Source: Opisthorchis felineus
Lineage: Eukaryota > Platyhelminthes > Trematoda > Opisthorchiida > Opisthorchiidae
DNA: 64,000 nucleotides
Assembly (NCBI GenBank): GCA_004794785.1
Contig: SJOL01002847.1
Coordinates: 104,102-168,101, forward strand
Reading direction: 5' to 3'
A program made the position numbers and the translations under genes. Of this stretch, positions 11,401 through 23,450 are shown piece after piece. The notes under the pieces are model-generated. The model worked only from the letters and a program-made list of their open reading frames with translations, had not been told where the DNA came from and ran no database searches. Every line of letters begins with the position of its first letter. Position 1 is the stretch's first letter.

Positions 11401-13634
11401 AGGTCATACTTACAGGTAAAACTACCACGGACGGGGAACTATAGCACAAACACTCGTTTAGACAAACAAAATGACATACTGTGACAAAACCAATTTCTGG
11501 TGCCCAAAAAAACAAGCAGGCAATCTGCCGAGTCATTTCGAGCTACTCTTGAATATAACGTAATGTAACAGGCTACTTCTGCCGGTTGGGGATGCTCATT
11601 CGTCATGTGGCTGTTCGTAATGGTGTCTCAGCTACGTGGTGGAACAGTAATGAACAAGGTGTAGTTGCATACTGACGCATTTAGACAGTGAATGTCTTGA
11701 GCCCGTGTATGTGTTTCGTTCCCATATATTCCTCAACCGGTTATTTTCGTAAAATCTTGTCCGCTACACTACCACGCACAGGCAGGAAAATTCTCTTCAG
11801 ATGCTGATCAGGCGGCAGCTGATCTGTTCACCGAGGCTGGCAACTGACTTGCAAACATTCCGTCACCAGATGAGGAGACTTCATCAGTGCGCAGTTAGTT
11901 GGGTACTTCCTCTTTGCCTGCGTGCGTTTCTTTGAGTCGATTAATTATCCCATTGCCCTCCTTCCAGGTGTTCATCTCCGTCACTCTTGTTCAGTCATTG
12001 TTCTCACACTGTTTGGACCAATTACCACGATCCCTCAGCCTGGTTGATCAAACCATGCAGGCCTGACTTCCTTTCGAAACTCACATCGGCCGGACCGATT
12101 AACTTATCAGACCGCATTTTCAGTTGAATTTTGGTTGACTGCTCTCTTAACGCCAAGTTAATTTGCGAACGGGCGTTTATCACCCTGCGTGTTCAACCTG
12201 GGTTCAAGTATGAAATAAGTGACAAAAATTTGAAGATTAAACCTGCTTTGTGAGTCCCAGAAACGGCGAAAATGGTAGTTGGCTATCCATATTTTTATTG
12301 ACCTCATCAGTGGTGTCGTGTCCAGATTTGTTTAGCCGACAGCTCAATAAGACCTTGTCTCAAACCTTGTGTGCGCCAACCAATCATCTACCGGTGTTTC
12401 TCATTTCTTCGTTAGCAATCATGGCACTGCCAAAGGCCGATTTTTCTCGTTGGTCGCCTTTCCCGGGAGTTACTTGTCATGCTGTTTTGGAGGTTGTTCA
12501 GCCTCGACGTCCCATATTACAGGTCTCTATTTACCGTTGCCGGATAATACCTCCTAATGTTTTACCGTGGAATTTCGGGTCTACTTCGTTTTGACATATC
12601 TCGCACACATGATCGTTTGTAGAGTACAGTTTGACAGCCAGTTTGATCAGACTGCTGATTTCTTTCCAACATTAATGACCATTTCATATCCGATCTGTTT
12701 AGACAAAATACTTTCTCAGAGGCTACACCATTTGCTCAGTGAGCTCCTAAAATGTAGGAGCTTTACAAGAAAAAATAAAATTCTCTAACGTTTTCACAAA
12801 ATTGCCAACCTATCAATTCGGGCAGAGATGTTGAGGAGTGGCACAGAGATGTTTTCACCGAATCCAACTTCGCAAGTCGTCAAGGCTTGATCAGTGGAAG
12901 GTGACCTGTTGTCAGGGTCGAGAACTATTCGGCACTCCCTCGTGGCTGAAAACATTCCTCAAAGCGCACTTGGAGGATTCCACTTTCACACTTTGTGAAG
13001 ACCGTTTAGAACAGGAATCAATAATTGCCAGTGTATAGTATCGGTTCAAGAAATGACCAAACTAGTATGTATGATCTCTTTACTAAGCATCGTTTGGAGT
13101 GGTCAGGGAACCAATTTCGGGTCGACACCGAGTGCAACTAGAAGAGTCTTTGGACTGGAAGCTAGCCCGCGAGTCAGAATTAATTTTAGGTCGGCTATGC
13201 AAATGGCTTTATCGTTTTCAATGCAAGATGATCACACCTTCTAAGATAGTATTGCACATGATAAAAGTATTCACCATCCTGTCACCGAGGCGCACTATTT
13301 TGTCCGGAATGACCGACAATTGATCTAGTCGAACAAAGTAGCTCATAAGTCGTCGGTTTGTGTCCCAACTTTTCTACAAACAACTCAGACAGCCAATAGT
13401 ATCACGTGCCGATTCAGAGCGATTCACAGATAAACGCTGGATCAAGAGGGCTAATCATATCAGCATCAGCCTGACGAGATGAAAACGGGTTGCCAAGTAG
13501 ATTGCTGGGCATACCCACTTTGCTGGATATCACCACCTCTTATGCTTATTGAAACACTCAAGCCTTGAACTGTGGCAACAGTGGACCCCGCCAAAAACCT
13601 TTTATGATAGTAAATAGCTCTTAATACGTGATGG
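11401..13634. other. Intergenic stretch, no gene seen
   Basis: Only short frames occur, the longest being 114 codons at 12250-12594. None shows conserved motifs or splice-consistent partners. No repeat shared with other parts of the window was found. Confidence 0.45.
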
Positions 13635-13715
13635 GCCCGAACTAGGGCGAAACCGTTCGTGAGCTGTCGAAGAGTTTTCAGCAACCTTGTGAGTAGTGCG
13701 TTACATATAGACAGC
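13635..13715 (+). repeat. Dispersed VSVNL repeat, partial copy V3
   Basis: Contains 'gggcgaaaccgttcgtgagc', 'gtcgaagagttttcagcaac' and 'gtgagtagtgcgttac'. This is the same block, in inverse orientation, as V2 and the copy at 29765. Confidence 0.55.
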
Positions 13716-14094
13716 ACTTAATTAGTTGTAATCTGTTCAAACTGCAGGCCGAACTCCAAAGAGACTTTTGATGGCCTAATAGACCACTAGATCCTCTTTA
13801 CGCGTCCTGTCGTAGTCCTGTTCGGCTGCCGAAAGTTTGTGATAAACACAAATCACTGGCGACCTTTTGTCTGTGAACAACACCATTACGTATTAGAGAG
13901 GCATCGGTGATGAGGCCAAAATGCAACTCTGGCGAAAAGGATGACCGAACTCTGTCCATTTGTAGGAAAGCGGAATTTCCCCAAGTCAACGCTTATTACA
14001 ATCCACCCAATCAAATAATGTAGCAGAAAGTAATCCAGAAACCCGACAAATACTCTCGTTTGGTTTTGGTAGGAGATTCAATTGAATTTGGCAT

Positions 14095-14330
14095 GATCTC
14101 TCGTTTATGATGGTATGCTTCAATTGAATGTGCTACACCAGGGAGCCTCATGTTTCAGCTGCTACGATATTGGAGTTAACGCAATATGTTGTTGTCGAGG
14201 CGTAACACACTACTTATAAGGCTGCTGAAACCTCTTCGGTAGGCCACTGTCGGTTTTGCTCTTCTTGCGGCTCTTCAGTCTCTGCATTCCATCAACTTTA
14301 TGCCCTGCTTGAACCCAAGTGGACTAAGCT
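14095..14330 (-). repeat. Dispersed VSVNL repeat, copy V4
   Basis: Contains 'gcctcatgtttcagctgcta', 'gtaacacactacttataagg', 'tgctgaaacctcttcgg' and 'ttgaacccaagtggac'. These are the reverse complements of V1/V3 blocks in the expected order, so both halves of the repeat are present. Confidence 0.6.
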
Positions 14331-16954
14331 TGTATTCAATGGCATTCACAATGCATTCCAAGCACTCGAACATGTCTCCGGAAAATATACAGTTTTTAGG
14401 GTTGACAGCTACCTGAGAACAGAGGAACCGATGAAATATGTCATCGTGGTACACATCAACACCTTTCAGTCACTGGATCGTCGTATTCATAACTTGATGA
14501 AAAAATGGCCAGCCAGATGCACTGTCTAAATGCTAGGACCTTTTCTCTGTATAATTCTAAAAAGAGTACTCATGGTAGGCAATACGGAAGACGCACCATT
14601 AGGTGGATTTTGAAAATATAAGTACTTAAGGTTCATAATGGAGAACTAGAACTAGAACTAGGATTGGTCCTCTTGGTTAACACAACATAGATTTACATGA
14701 TACCCGAAATCACTTGAAAAGTACACACTCTGTAGTGAAAGAAAAGTGCAAAAGGTGGGTGGGGGTTGAACGGCAGGTACACGGGTCAATACGTCATGGT
14801 ATCTATTGAGTGAGGCCATTGGTAGACCAGTTTACAGAACCGGGTTTTTCGGAGATCAGCTCAAGTTCAGAGGTTGCACATGTTTCTTTTGGACAGAAAG
14901 TTGTGTTTCACACAGTCGGATTCCAGTTGCCTCCGTGCCAGCCATGACTGGTTCAGAGTTGCCCGGTATATGGTATCGAAATCGTGCTCTTTGTCGATGA
15001 CATGGCTGGTATCGGCCAGACGGGAAGCAGTTGCATTTGAGCCCGGTTTCTTCCAACTACCATTCGAAGAAGCAGAATTGTGTTCCCGCACTCCGTCTGA
15101 CAAACGCTCTGTCGTACGGTCAACGCTCGGCAGGATCACACAAGTGAGTACACAAAATAGCTGGTGGTAGAACGAGGCAATTTGCCGTTCAAGCGGAACC
15201 TCATAGTGGGGCTGAAAATGATGCTCAAGCACAGATTAGCAGCCATATATGTCGTTTCAACGGACTTTCCAATTCCCTCGGTAACTAGTTCAGCAACCGA
15301 GTCATCGTTTAATGAGAAAATGATGTAGACGCGCTTCTTTCCAGCTGAACATTATTTCGTTTTGTACTCTACACATTGCGTAGTTTTCAGTACAAACCGT
15401 TCAGGACATCCGTTCCGCAAAAATGTGCGTCCTGAAAACTCTAGTTCCTCCTGAAAACAGTCAGAAAAGCATATAGTAATCGTTCCCTCAGCTATCGACA
15501 AACAGCGCGCTTTCGATGTTATATACTGGGTTCTCCTGAACTAATCACGACTGGCACAATTCAGATTATTGCCAATCTCGGAGGTGGTTGGAATTTGACT
15601 GCGTGATTCTTAACTTTGCGTCCAAATGAAACTTGTGAACTTGAGCTGACCTCCCACTAATTTGTCTGGCATTGACCTCACTGACTTAGCCCCGTGACCC
15701 ATTGACCCGTGCGCCTCTCATCCAGCCACCTCCCCTTTATTCCATCAGAGAGTACGTACCCTTGAGTATCACATTAGCTTTTCACGTGAGTTCTGCTATC
15801 ATACAAATTTGTGATGTATTCAGAACTAGTCAGCTTGTTTAATATAGATTTCGGTTTAATTGTTGTACAAGTCTTCTGGAGTAGTCGCGAATAAAAGGAA
15901 AGACTGCAGTAGGAGCCAAAAACACATGATATCTTCAAACTGACCTTCACTGTCATGAAAATTCATGCTTCCCTTTTGGAGTACAGTTCACCAGGTGTCT
16001 TGGCTACGGGCTCACGAAAAACTGTATGAAGGCACACGCCATTTCAAGGAAATGGGTCTTCCAGTTACCTCTAGTTTTACGAACGAAATCCTCATATCAC
16101 CTTCCATGGCGCTTCAGAACATGCTGTGTGAGTTCAGTTCATGAATCTGTAATGGATATTTGGGTGAGTGAGACATGAAGATCCTTCATTGTATTCGGTC
16201 CCCGCGTTGGAATACCAGCATCAGTGACAACGAATGAATTCATCGCCTACTCATATTTACCATCAGAAATTGGAACATCACGCCGCACAAGAAGTCATAG
16301 TGCCATATGTTTCTAAAATGCAAGCTGCACGCATGTTTGTCGTAAAGCTGTTTCTGAAGCCAACGATTGGACTGTGCCAGTGTAACGGCGTATACTACTG
16401 ATGAGGCATGCGAGTAGTCTGCGGTCATGTCGAAGCTCCGCCCCGCGTCTAATGGAAGGTGAAGTTACTGTTTTTTCATGTAAGTGGGTGTAGTTCGATA
16501 TCCATATTGATTGATTGTTCAAATTGTCTGTACCGTGGAACGTCTTGAATCCGACGCACCTGCCGAGCTTTAGATGAAGAGGGTGGACTTCGGAACAAAA
16601 TCCATGTGCGACTACTTTGGGCAACCGTATTTGCGATGGGTTGTGGCGTACGCTGAAGCAGATTTCCTTTGACTGGTATGGACCAAACATTGATTTTTAG
16701 AAACTGAGGGATTTTACCAACTCTCTCATATCGACTTCTTTCTTAGATGCCTTCCATTTGTACTCTCAGTCTACTTTTGTTTTGCCCGGTGATTTTCACA
16801 GACAGCTTTTGCGTGTCAGACCCAACAGGGTCTCTAGTTCTGAAGTGCAGCATGTCCCCATTTCCTCTCCTCCTCTCGATGGCAAATTTTCGACAAAGAC
16901 ATGTTTGTTGATCCAAATTCACAACCATGGTCATTGTTGTGTTCGCTGAGCTGG
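14331..16954. other. Intergenic stretch, no gene seen
   Basis: Frames of up to 125 codons (16313-16690, minus) show no domain signal. Overlapping frames on both strands at 14806-15232 are mutual shadows. A G-rich tract 'ggtgggtgggggttg' at 14755-14769 is the only compositional feature. Confidence 0.45.
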
Positions 16955-17165
16955 GTAATTTGGTCTCACACGTTTTGTTACCAATCTAGGTGACGTCATC
17001 AGTGCCCAGTGAATTATCGGTGTGTCGTAGAGCAGATCTACGATGCACAGATGATGTCACCTCGGTTGGTGACGACACGTTTGAAACCGAATTTCCCAGC
17101 TCAGCGAGGAGAACAAAACCACCTATACACTCTGAGCTACCAACACTCCCATCCATAGAAAAGGT
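16955..17165 (+). repeat. Dispersed repeat E, copy 3 (longest)
   Basis: Contains 'gatgatgtcacctcggttgg', 'tgacgacacgtttgaaaccg', 'tttcccagctcagcgag' and 'gagctaccaacactcccatc', ending 'catagaaaaggttagc'. It is the longest copy and adds an upstream segment with 'aatctaggtgacgtcatcag'. Confidence 0.65.
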
Positions 17166-17929
17166 TAGCATAAATTCTTCCTAACTCTTCGTATATTCCA
17201 TCCTGTCTTTCAGAAGAATCCTGTTGGAATTCACAGCGAAAAACTACGTTAGGCCTATTCAGTCCAGTAGTCAGTACTTTGGCCCCGATGGTGCATGATA
17301 TTGCAACAGAGTTGGTTTGGGCCACCCAAAACTTACATTGAGTTTCATGGGGGCGACGCACTGAAAAAGCGTAACAGCTGGGGGTCCACTAATATTCTCA
17401 GATAGTGCGGAAAAATCACTATTCTTGAACTGCCGAAACGAATTCATCAGACTGAACGGAGAAGCTCCATTCAACTCATTTGTTACCAGAAGTCTCGACC
17501 GTGGTACGGTTAATCACCGGTTAAACAATTTCCCTGATCGCAGGCAGTTCACGACTTCTAACGGGTAACACACTTCATCGTTGCCATGACAACTGACACA
17601 CCAAGCAATCGATACTGTTTTCGACCTGGAATGGCGTATTAAGCCTCGCATCCCAAGCAACGGTTGTCCATCACCTCAGCCAAGTCATTCTCTTGTATTC
17701 GAGTATAGCATTATGATGTAACTAACTATTGTCTCTCCACTTTAAATGTACCGAAGTGACTTACCTTTTCAGAAGAATGTGCTAAACAATAGAGGGATTT
17801 ATTGATCGGATGTTTATTTCAACGTTTTATCCACCAACCACTCCCATTAATCACGTTGCCATGATGATTTAAACAATCACAAATTAGTGCTTGCTTAGTT
17901 AGATTTCGGAAGGTAAGGTGTAATTGCAT

Positions 17930-18470
17930 AGAAGTAACACACCACTCATGAGGCTACTGAAAGCTCTTCGACATCCTTATGAGTAGTGTGTTACGTCTAT
18001 GCAATGTATTGCGACATTTCCAATATCGTACCAAGTGAAACATGAGGCGGCCTTGGTGCAGCACGTTCAGTTGAAGAATATCATAAACGGGAAATTCAGT
18101 TGAGTTTCTAGTGAAAAACAAAACTGATATGAAAATAAGTGTATTTGTCGAAATCAGTCCACTTTGGGTTCAAGTAGAAAATAAGGTTGACAGAAACTCG
18201 GCGACTGCGCCCACCTGATGTGCCCAAAGTGGAAGGGCCAAACCGGTCTTGCGCATCGAAGAGTTTTCAGTAATTTTACAAGCAGTGTGTTACATTTATT
18301 CCGATACCAGCTTTATCGTACCAACTGAAACATGAGGCGGCCTGGGACAGCATATTCGGTTGAAGACGAACATCATAAGCGAGGGCTTCAGGTGAGTCTG
18401 CCGTGAAAACCAAACTGGTATGCGAATGAGTTCATTTGCCGAATAAAGTGTCTTTCTTTTCATCCCATCG
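17930..18470 (+). repeat. Dispersed VSVNL repeat, double copy V5 with a terminal hairpin
   Basis: At 17934-17993 the termini 'gtaacacaccactcatgagg' and 'ccttatgagtagtgtgttac' face each other as an inverted repeat with a ~20-nt loop. One complete copy follows to about 18290 (peptide [10 protein letters not shown] on the minus strand). The start of a second copy follows (18290-18470, 'catgaggcggcctgggacag'). Confidence 0.65.
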
Positions 18471-19333
18471 CAGATTCTCAGGTGAGTCGATCAATAATCA
18501 CGCTCTTGAATGAGTCCTGTTCTACTGGTCCTGTTGTTATCTTGACCTGAATGGTCGGGCTATGATCAAAATTCCAGTTCCCCTAAAGAGATACCCGAAG
18601 ATGGACTTTCGACGTCATTATTTATGATTGCTTTAGTAACAGGACATCATAGTTTGTAATAACCTTTCACTTAAGGTCATCCCATTGATGCGGTTTATTC
18701 CTGGCTGTCCGTTTTGTCAAAAGCCAGTTACGACATTCGACGCAAAGCGAAACAGGGGATTCTTTTGCAAGGGCCGCCACACCGGCCTGCGCGTTGACTA
18801 TTTTTCCCGGTCCTCATGCACAACTTTCCCTCTTTCTGTGCCATGTATTATATCACAATATGTACATTTCACATGCTACGTTTGCTGGAAGATTGACCTT
18901 TGGGAGTTCTTCACGAGAACACAAAGCTCTGAACAGCCAGGCATGACAATAACATCATTCAAGTGACAATTATCGTGTTTCCGACGCCTGTGGAAATCTT
19001 TTATTGTGTGTTTGTTTCATCACACCCGAAACTCAAACACTAGCATATCAAGTCCCGTATTGGGAAGTGGTAGCATATATCTCATGTGCTTTGCACATAC
19101 TTAAACCTTGATTTTGAAGGGTCTAGTTCCTTTGTTGTTCACAACCTTCCTGGATGTAGAGAAGAACAAACTGGTCAGATTAAGAGTTGTAGTAACGATG
19201 TCGTGATATCCTGCTCCAGTAGACCGAAACGATTAGCTTAATTGGCTTGATAAAGGATGGTCACAGCTGTGGTGATTTCGTGGTTCGTATTGCTTTACGC
19301 ACCCGGCAAATCAGCCTTTTCAAGAACTTTGTT
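18471..19333. other. Intergenic stretch, no gene seen
   Basis: A 93-codon frame at 18685-18966 contains two CxxC-like pairs (GCPFCQ, CYVC). It has no recognisable domain or splice partner, and I do not treat it as a gene. Confidence 0.4.
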
Positions 19334-19846
19334 TAAATGGAGATTTCCTCCTGTAAGTGAGGCCAATCTATGCTGAAAAGCCGAGAAGTACTGGACAGCT
19401 GTTTCATCCTTGTTGGGAATCATCAGCCGTGCGTATCTCACGGAAATCCAGGGGACTTGTGACCAGCGACCTCCCGGCTAGAAGTTTGATCAAAAACGTT
19501 TCTTCTACGAGCGGCTGGTCAGCTCACACTTGGATGTAAATGAGTGAAACTCCCTTCTGAGAAGTCGTCATTCGAGGAACCAGTCAGTACGAGACCACGG
19601 TGGATTGAAGGTGAGTGGCGCTATGTCCCAAGTGAGAGCTAATCACACTGCTGACCAGCCGGTCGTGGCCAAACAGCTAACTTTTCAAACACTGGCAGAA
19701 AAGTCGCGGACTGACGACTTCCTGGAGTTTCGTGAGTTGCACACTACTGGTGATTCGCAATAAGTACGAAACAGCTGCACAGTGCCTCCCAGATTTTCAG
19801 CATAAACTGGTTTCACTTACAGGACGAAATATCCAATTTTAAAAAT
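19334..19846. mobile_element. Foldback/MITE-like element, copy F4 (best preserved)
   Basis: This copy best defines the family. The left terminal arm is about 19334-19446 and the right arm about 19722-19846, inverted with about 75-80% matching by eye. Shared terminal motifs are 'cctgtaagtga', 'tatgctgaaaa', 'cagctgtttc', 'aatca.cag..gtg', 'tcacg.aa.tcca'. The interior of about 275 bp has no convincing ORF, so it must depend on another element's transposase. Confidence 0.8.
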
Positions 19847-20769
19847 GTTCACGAACGCCTTCTGAACTTAAGGGAAGACAACTTAGCTTTACTTCGAGAT
19901 TCGCTGAGAGAGTCACCGGCACTCACTAAATAATAAAACAGAGCAACACAAAGAAACTCCTACCACTGTGAACTGCATCAAACACACCTATGCAACCACC
20001 CGGTAGTGATCCAGACAAAATCGATCGTTTTGACGAAACGATGAATGGAGAGCATGTGAGGTGGTAAACGGTCTAATTACGGTATTTTCAATGGTGAAAC
20101 CTCCAATGTGCAGCTAATGAGCACTAGCTCAAACACTCACTAACACGTAACACTAGGCAAAAATGACACTGAATGTACGGAAGAACTCATTGGTTGGACC
20201 GTTAAGTTGTGATTGATCGGTTCGTGTGTCTTTGGCACGGACTGCTCAGGATTGACTAAACTCAATCGACGGTTTGATTCTCTGCCTACTGATAACTTTG
20301 AAGCGGGGACAAATCAGGTACTGGGACAAAGTTTTGTATCCACAGCGAATAGTCGATTCGTTGTTGTGGAACGCGACCAGGGATTTGCCAGTGCTACTGA
20401 CGGTCTTCAATCACTCTCAGGTGAGGGTGAGACTACGATGATGACGATACTACACGCTAATGGTCTGTCACCAGGTTCAGGCTCCTAAGGTAAGCACCAC
20501 GAGAGCATTGCTATCACGGTTTACTTGGGCAACGTATGACACTATCCTTAGCAAGTTCAGTGAACCACACAGATGAGATATTTGGAGAAGACACTGTCAT
20601 AGGGTTCAGCAAACGATCCGCTGTCCTGAACAACTTTGTCAGATCGATTCCTGATCTGAGAAGCCAAAATTGAGATTACAGTTTGAATGTGTATATCATG
20701 CGGTAAACCCCCCAGGTCAAAAGGCTACCAGGAAAGGCAGCGTTTGATTCAACCTAGGAGAGCGGCAGT
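19847..20769. other. Intergenic stretch, no gene seen
   Basis: A 91-codon frame at 20213-20488 is Gly/Ser-rich and unrecognised. No repeat shared elsewhere was found before the LINE fragment that starts near 20770. Confidence 0.45.
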
Positions 20770-21450
20770 ACAAATAGAATCTTGGTTAATGGGAATACTG
20801 TTGTAAATTCTACTGGAATCGTAAGGAATCTGTCAAGGATGGAATTTACCATGCTGCGGTGCGCTCCGTATTATTATACGGATCAGAATAATGGCCCCTT
20901 CTCGCTGACGACGTCAAGTAACATTCAGCAATTGACCGTCGAATTCTTCGGAGCAGTCCGAGTCTAGTGGGAGCACCGGATCAGTAATGCTGAAACACGT
21001 CGAATGGGTTTCGGAAGAACCGATCACACTCCATCGGTTGCGCTGGCTTCACCACGTGCTCCGTGTGCCAGTTGATCGACATCCTCGAAGGGCTGTTTTC
21101 GCACAACCACGTGAAGGGTGGAAACGAGCCAAGGGCGGTCGAACAACGACTTGGCAGTGAAGTCTGAAAGCCACTACCAGCAAACTCAGCTGCCCTGGTC
21201 ATTGCCGTCTCCCTGGATGGGGATCCCGAGACGGGACACATCAATAGTTAGAGACATTGTCAGACATGGCCCAGTCGCGTCCTCAATGGTGACCACGGGT
21301 CCAAGCTGTTGCCTTCAATGCATAGCTCCCCTCCCGATCTCCCCAATGAAAAGTTCACTGACATCCCTGTATTTATGCATCACTGCAATGCTATCTACCC
21401 TACCTCCTCAACTCATCGACGAACGAAACTGTGGCAGCTGTAATCACTGT
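20770..21450 (+). pseudogene. LINE fragment: C-terminal part of a non-LTR reverse transcriptase
   Basis: Around 20835-20890 the frame reads VKDGIYHAAVRSVLLYGSE, the 'K.RVY.A.VRSVLLYG' segment after the RT thumb in RTE-like LINEs. A frame break follows, with WPLLADDVK. Other frames then give LHHVLRVPVDRHPRRA and GWKRAKGGRTTTW, and finally the 'RLPGWG.RD' type tail. Multiple stops and frameshifts make it non-functional. Its C-terminal details differ from the family at 22120-22660. Confidence 0.7.
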
Positions 21451-22119
21451 ACGGCAAGTACGCGGTTTTTACAGAGGATGATGAGGAGAGTGACCACTCC
21501 TCACAGAAGTCCGTCCGAATGGTTTTCGTGTAGATATAGTTCGCTGCATTCATGACATTCGGATCTAACAGGTGCGACTTGATTGAATAACTTTCGCCAC
21601 TAGTAAACCTTACGGAGGCAGTGACCCCTGGGGGATGGAACAGTGGAGGTAATGCCTAAAGCTGGTAACGATTCTCTTCCGGAGAGGACAATTTCTGCCG
21701 ACTCCGGTATTTCATTATTGAATTACTTCAATAGAAAATATTCAACATCTGAAATAGTCTAACTGAAGACTGACGTAAGCAAAAAATGTAAGTAGTACCG
21801 GCAGAAAGAACCAAGCCGTTTTGGACATGGCAGCAAATTCAGAGATTGCCACAGATTTCGTAGAGAAGACGCCCTGTGTGACCTTGATCTATCAAACCAG
21901 CAACTAAGTACTTCACCTGACGAAACGTCATATTCTGACAGGACTGACTTGGTAGACCCTATACAGTTGATCCAAATCCGATGTGTCCGAATGCGCTCCG
22001 CTTTACCCGAGGAATTGGGTAAAACGAAATGGTAAACTAGCAGCATAGTGGTCATCAGTCACTTTGCAATGATTGGATCGTTTTCGGTCCTGATTTACCA
22101 CCGCATTTTCCGTGCCGTT
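21451..22119. other. Intergenic stretch, no gene seen
   Basis: Only short frames with no conserved content occur. It separates two LINE remnants and may include diverged LINE 3' sequence. Confidence 0.4.
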
Positions 22120-22660
22120 GTTGTCATCATCATCATCACCACCATCGAGAGCATGACATCAGTGTTCAATCCTGATACTTCGCTGCCGTACAACCATGAT
22201 TTATTTGAAAGCCTTATTGTGAAGAAAAGAAAAAAGGTGGACGGGGAAGGGACTTAGTGCTAGCTTACTACAATCATTCCGAGGTGCCTACACCTCCAAA
22301 CAATCACTCAGGCAATCTGGATAGAAATTGACAACAAAAACGCCATTGGCACCGATTAACAGCCACATCTTGCAGTGTCTCCAACCAGGCGCAGTGGGGA
22401 TCACGTGGTCCCCATCCTGGAAGGCGAGCAGCACCAAAATGTTTCGTAATCTCTTTCATACCCCTCTGCCAAGTCAAGGATTGACCATCTCTCTGCTTCT
22501 GCCACTCTGAATTGAGTACGGAAAACAGCACTCTCTTTAGTAAACGATGGTTCGGCATGCGCAATCCATGGACTTACCAACGCAGATTCTGGCGACCGTG
22601 GTTGTGGATTATGTTGAGCACTGTAAACAGGGGCGTGTCGAAGTGGAGCACCAGTATCCA
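22120..22660 (-). mobile_element. RTE-like LINE family 1, 3' end only
   Basis: On the minus strand the frame starting at 22564 reads MRMPNHRLLKRVLFSVLN, WQRGMKEITKHFG and ARLPGWGPRDPHCAWLETLQ. This is the C-terminus of an RTE-like reverse transcriptase polyprotein. The copy at 47107-47300 (+) has the matching ARLPGWGPRDPRCAWLKTL. The element ends in a short (GAT)n tail at 22126-22147, as is typical of RTE-type LINEs with microsatellite 3' ends. It is 5'-truncated. Confidence 0.75.
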
Positions 22661-23054
22661 CGCGTGGTAAAAGGCCTCAGCGACTCATTGTTAACAGACA
22701 ACAATAAAGCAGCTTGGAAAATCGAATTTAGCGACGAGATATTCCGAGAAATAGCGGATAGTTCCAATCTCGATAAACGATATAGTACTACAAAAAACGG
22801 GCAACACCCTCCATTTGAAGGCGGAAAACCCGAATACATTAATAAGACTGCAAGCGCAATCACTGTCGTTCGTTTTGACAAAGCATTTTCCGAGTGAAGA
22901 CACTCCAAAGAGACCATCAGACAAGTTTTCTTCTGGAAATTCGTTCAATCCCTAGTCTGAAGGGTTCGAATCTTCCTCGATATTCCTAGGAATTGTACCG
23001 TTGATGGTACCCAATAAAGATGAAACATTTGTACAGGGCACACAATGACAACAT
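22661..23054. other. Intergenic stretch, no gene seen
   Basis: Overlapping frames on both strands (22547-22897 plus; 22609-22917 and 22691-22948 minus) shadow one another, and none is recognisable. The plus frame is polar and lysine-rich, starting MVRHAQSMDL. Confidence 0.4.
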
Positions 23055-23450
23055 AAAACAGTTGTTCAGAGGTAACACCCCTTCGGTGTATGGTTGCAAC
23101 GCCACCGAAGGGAAGCCCGACGGTTGAGATACCGCCCCCGTGAAAGCCAAATTGGTGGGCAAATGAATTTATTTCGCAAATTTCATGCGATTTGAGTTCA
23201 AGTGGAACATACAGTTGACGGGAACTCGAAGACTCCACCTACCTGATGAGCCCCAAGAAGAGCGAAACAGGTCGTGGGCCATCGAAGAGTTTCCAGAAAC
23301 CTCAAGAGTAGTGTAAGTGTGTGACGCCTTTCCGATGCGCAGCTGCCGTGCAACTCGAAGTTGTTACGAGAGACTAGACAGGAGGAATCGAAAAGCCAGG
23401 GTTGGGTTCGGATCAAGGACTTCTTGGTCACTGAGCTACCTCGAGCTCTT
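23055..23450 (-). mobile_element. tRNA-derived SINE split by a VSVNL repeat insertion (copy S9)
   Basis: Left part 23055-23130 is the distal SINE body on the minus strand ('gtaacaccccttcggtg', 'cgccaccgaagg', 'ttgagatacc'). Right part 23361-23450 is the proximal part ('actagacaggaggaatcg', 'gggttgggttcgga', 'actgagctacctcg'). Between them, 23131-23360 matches the VSVNL repeat ('gaaagccaaattggtgg', 'gttgacgggaactcga', 'acctgatgagccccaag'). The order of the two SINE parts is what one intact SINE interrupted by the repeat would give. Confidence 0.55.

Noticed and set aside
21118..21555. 145-codon plus frame METSQGRSNNDLAV...
   Set aside because: Lies over the decayed LINE C-terminus in a non-coding frame.
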